From positions 80,605-144,604 of the forward strand of contig NZ_WANV01000041.1 of the NCBI RefSeq assembly GCF_015521605.1: DNA of 64,000 bases, in the 5' to 3' direction. Under the pieces are notes generated by a model. It was not told where the DNA came from. It saw nothing but the letters and a program-made list of their open reading frames with translations, and did not search any database. Shown piece by piece: positions 62,462-64,000 of the stretch (positions are counted from its first letter, which is position 1; each line of letters opens with the position of its first letter). Origin of the DNA: Thermococcus sp. (GTDB taxonomy: Archaea > Methanobacteriota_B > Thermococci > Thermococcales > Thermococcaceae). Both the position numbers and the translations under genes were made by a program.

Positions 62462-64000
62462 ATGAGCGAGACCAGTGAAGGGTTCGAGTACTTTCCCTAC
62501 GAGGGCCTAAGACCCCATCAGCGGGAGTTCATAGAGCTCGTCTTGGAGGCCGTTAAAAACGGGGAAAATGCTATAATCGAAGCCCCCACAGGCTTTGGAA
62601 AGACAGTGAGCGTTTTGGCTGGAATCCTGCCCTACGCCAGGGAGATGGGCTACAAGGTTCTCTATCTGGCCAGAACCCACAGGCAGATGGACAGAGTCAT
62701 CGAAGAGCTGAAGGCGATAAACAGGAAGAACCCCGTCTCGGGGGTCGAGCTGAGGAGCAGGAAGGACCTCTGCCTTCACACCTACCTCACCCAGTTCACG
62801 AGCGACGCCTACACTGCCATGGTTGTCTGCAAGAACCTCAAGAAGCTCGGCAAATGCGAGTTCTATGAGAACGAGAAGAAGAAAAAGACGGAGTTTGACG
62901 AACTGGTGAAGTTCTTCCTGGGCGAGCCGAGCCATCCGGCGAAGATGCTGAGCTACGCGGAGACTCTGGAGCTGTGCCCCTACGATTTAACCAGGAGGGT
63001 AGCGGAGAGGGCGGACGTCATAGTTGCCAGCTACCTGTACCTGCTCAGCCCCACCATCAGGGAGAACTTCATAAGCTCCCTCGACGTTGACTACTCCGAC
63101 CTGATAGTGGTCTTTGACGAGGCCCATAACCTGCCGGATCAGGCGATTTCGGCCTTAAGCGACCGGATAAGCATACACACCGTGAACAGGGCAATAAAGG
63201 AGGCTGACGAGTATAACGAGCACGAGATAGCCAACTTCCTCAGCATCTTTGCCAGGGGGCTGGAGATACTCTACGACGAAAGGCTCAAGGACAGGGATGT
63301 TCAGGAGACTCCAATCCAGCCTGAGCTGGTCTTTGCACACGTCATTGACATCCTGAACCTCGACACCCGGGGGCTCGTCCGGATACTCAATGACATGGTG
63401 GCGGTCGGTGACGCGATAAGGGAGGACAGGATAGAGAAGGGCAAACCGCCCCGCTCGTACATAGGCAGAATCGGGGAGTTCCTTCTCTTCTGGCTCTCGC
63501 TCATTGGACGGGAGGACTATCTCTTCCTCATGAGCAGGGACAGGGGGCTGAGTCTTGAGCTCGTGGCGTTGGATCCCTCGAAAGCGCTGAGCTTTATCAG
63601 AAACGTCCAGAGCGCTGTCTTCATGTCCGGAACACTAACCCCGATGGAGGCCTTTCGCGACGTCATGGGCATCGAAAACGCCCGGATGAAGAAGTTCCCG
63701 AGGATGGTAAGGCGGGAAAACGCCCAGGTTTTGGTTGCAAGGGACGTCTCAACGAGGGGCGACGAGCGTTCACTGGCAGTTTACCGGCGCATGGTGGATT
63801 ACATCGTCGAGGCGGCCAAGCTCATACCGAAGAACGTCGGAGTATTCAGTGCTTCATACGAGGTTCTTCAGGGACTTCTCTCGGCAAACCTCCAGGTTCG
63901 CCTTGAGGAGACCGGGAAGGCCATATTCATTGAGAAGCAGGGAGTCAGCTCCGCCGAGAACGATGCGATGATAGCGAGCTTCAAGGCCCACTCCAAGGGG
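62462..64000 (+). CDS. xpd: XPD/Rad3-type DNA helicase, C-terminal end outside window
   Basis: 5'-3' iron-sulfur DNA helicase of the XPD/DinG family involved in repair. 513 residues are visible before the edge. Walker A APTGFGKT (41-48), motif Ia VLYLARTHRQMDRV, the four [4Fe-4S] cysteines C104, C123, C132 and C172, DEAH at 219-222, and AVFMSGTLTPMEAF (start of helicase domain 2) are in order. Motifs V and VI lie beyond the window. ATG 62462, probably a leaderless message. Confidence 0.93.
   Translation, partial: MSETSEGFEYFPYEGLRPHQREFIELVLEAVKNGENAIIEAPTGFGKTVSVLAGILPYAREMGYKVLYLARTHRQMDRVIEELKAINRKNPVSGVELRSRKDLCLHTYLTQFTSDAYTAMVVCKNLKKLGKCEFYENEKKKKTEFDELVKFFLGEPSHPAKMLSYAETLELCPYDLTRRVAERADVIVASYLYLLSPTIRENFISSLDVDYSDLIVVFDEAHNLPDQAISALSDRISIHTVNRAIKEADEYNEHEIANFLSIFARGLEILYDERLKDRDVQETPIQPELVFAHVIDILNLDTRGLVRILNDMVAVGDAIREDRIEKGKPPRSYIGRIGEFLLFWLSLIGREDYLFLMSRDRGLSLELVALDPSKALSFIRNVQSAVFMSGTLTPMEAFRDVMGIENARMKKFPRMVRRENAQVLVARDVSTRGDERSLAVYRRMVDYIVEAAKLIPKNVGVFSASYEVLQGLLSANLQVRLEETGKAIFIEKQGVSSAENDAMIASFKAHSKG

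Overview
The window is typical of the chromosome of a hyperthermophilic euryarchaeon of the order Thermococcales, most likely a Thermococcus. Several things point to this: an ADP-dependent phosphofructokinase, ADP-forming acyl-CoA synthetase subunits, a TET2-like M42 aminopeptidase, an archaeal Xer recombinase, TmcA, XPD and an ASH-Ski2-like helicase, two proteins ending in the CGP-CTERM anchor, GGTGAT-type ribosome binding sites, and TTTATA/TTTAAA boxes about 25-35 bases upstream of many starts. Genes are densely packed on both strands, usually with ATGA overlaps or very short gaps. No rRNA, tRNA, CRISPR array or insertion sequence was recognised, and no gap without a gene reaches 300 bases; the longest is about 220 bases at 46163-46384.

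Layout. 1-4150 (minus): end of a Na+/Ca2+ exchanger, two tandem NYN-domain proteins and TmcA. 4279-6186: S9 peptidase. 6187-8217: an AT-rich accessory insert with a HEPN-like protein, a VapB-like antitoxin and a VapC toxin gene broken by stops. 8275-10020: MobA-like protein and a secreted protein. 10026-12920: a complete biotin module, with bioY divergent from birA-ecfA-ecfT. 12917-19150: a degenerate RecA-like protein, membrane proteins, an ASH-Ski2-like helicase, an Lrp regulator and TyrRS. 19274-27698: an exported-protein and transport block made of a CGP-CTERM protein, an ABC importer of the Fe3+/2-aminoethylphosphonate type, a DUF447 flavoprotein and a CGP-CTERM metallophosphoesterase. 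27786-36700: an Mrr-like/PepSY-like fusion, Pgk, a PadR-controlled ABC-2 exporter and endonuclease III. 36744-39995: PhoU/TrkA_C regulators divergent from an MgtE-like transporter, then a TIM-barrel isomerase. 40099-42266: acyl-CoA synthetase alpha and beta. 42289-46162: MFS transporter, a DUF257 pair, and a cysteine-synthase-like gene carrying a frameshift in a G6 run. 46385-50680: an accessory cluster of four exported or membrane-anchored proteins, three of them tandem paralogues. 50709-54029: two ThiI-type PP-loop proteins around a DUF998 protein, and a nitroreductase. 54124-64000: racemase-family protein, PfkC, an AAA+ ATPase with two palindromes at its promoter, XerA plus a Toprim coiled-coil protein, SfsA, the M42 peptidase, two hypotheticals and the start of XPD.

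The strongest leads for something undescribed are the HEPN-like/VapBC insert, the four-gene secreted cluster at 46.4-50.7 kb, the AAA+ ATPase whose promoter is framed by two 18-bp palindromes, and the Mrr-like nuclease domain fused to PepSY-like repeats. Function assignments come from reading motifs; nothing here was checked by database search.
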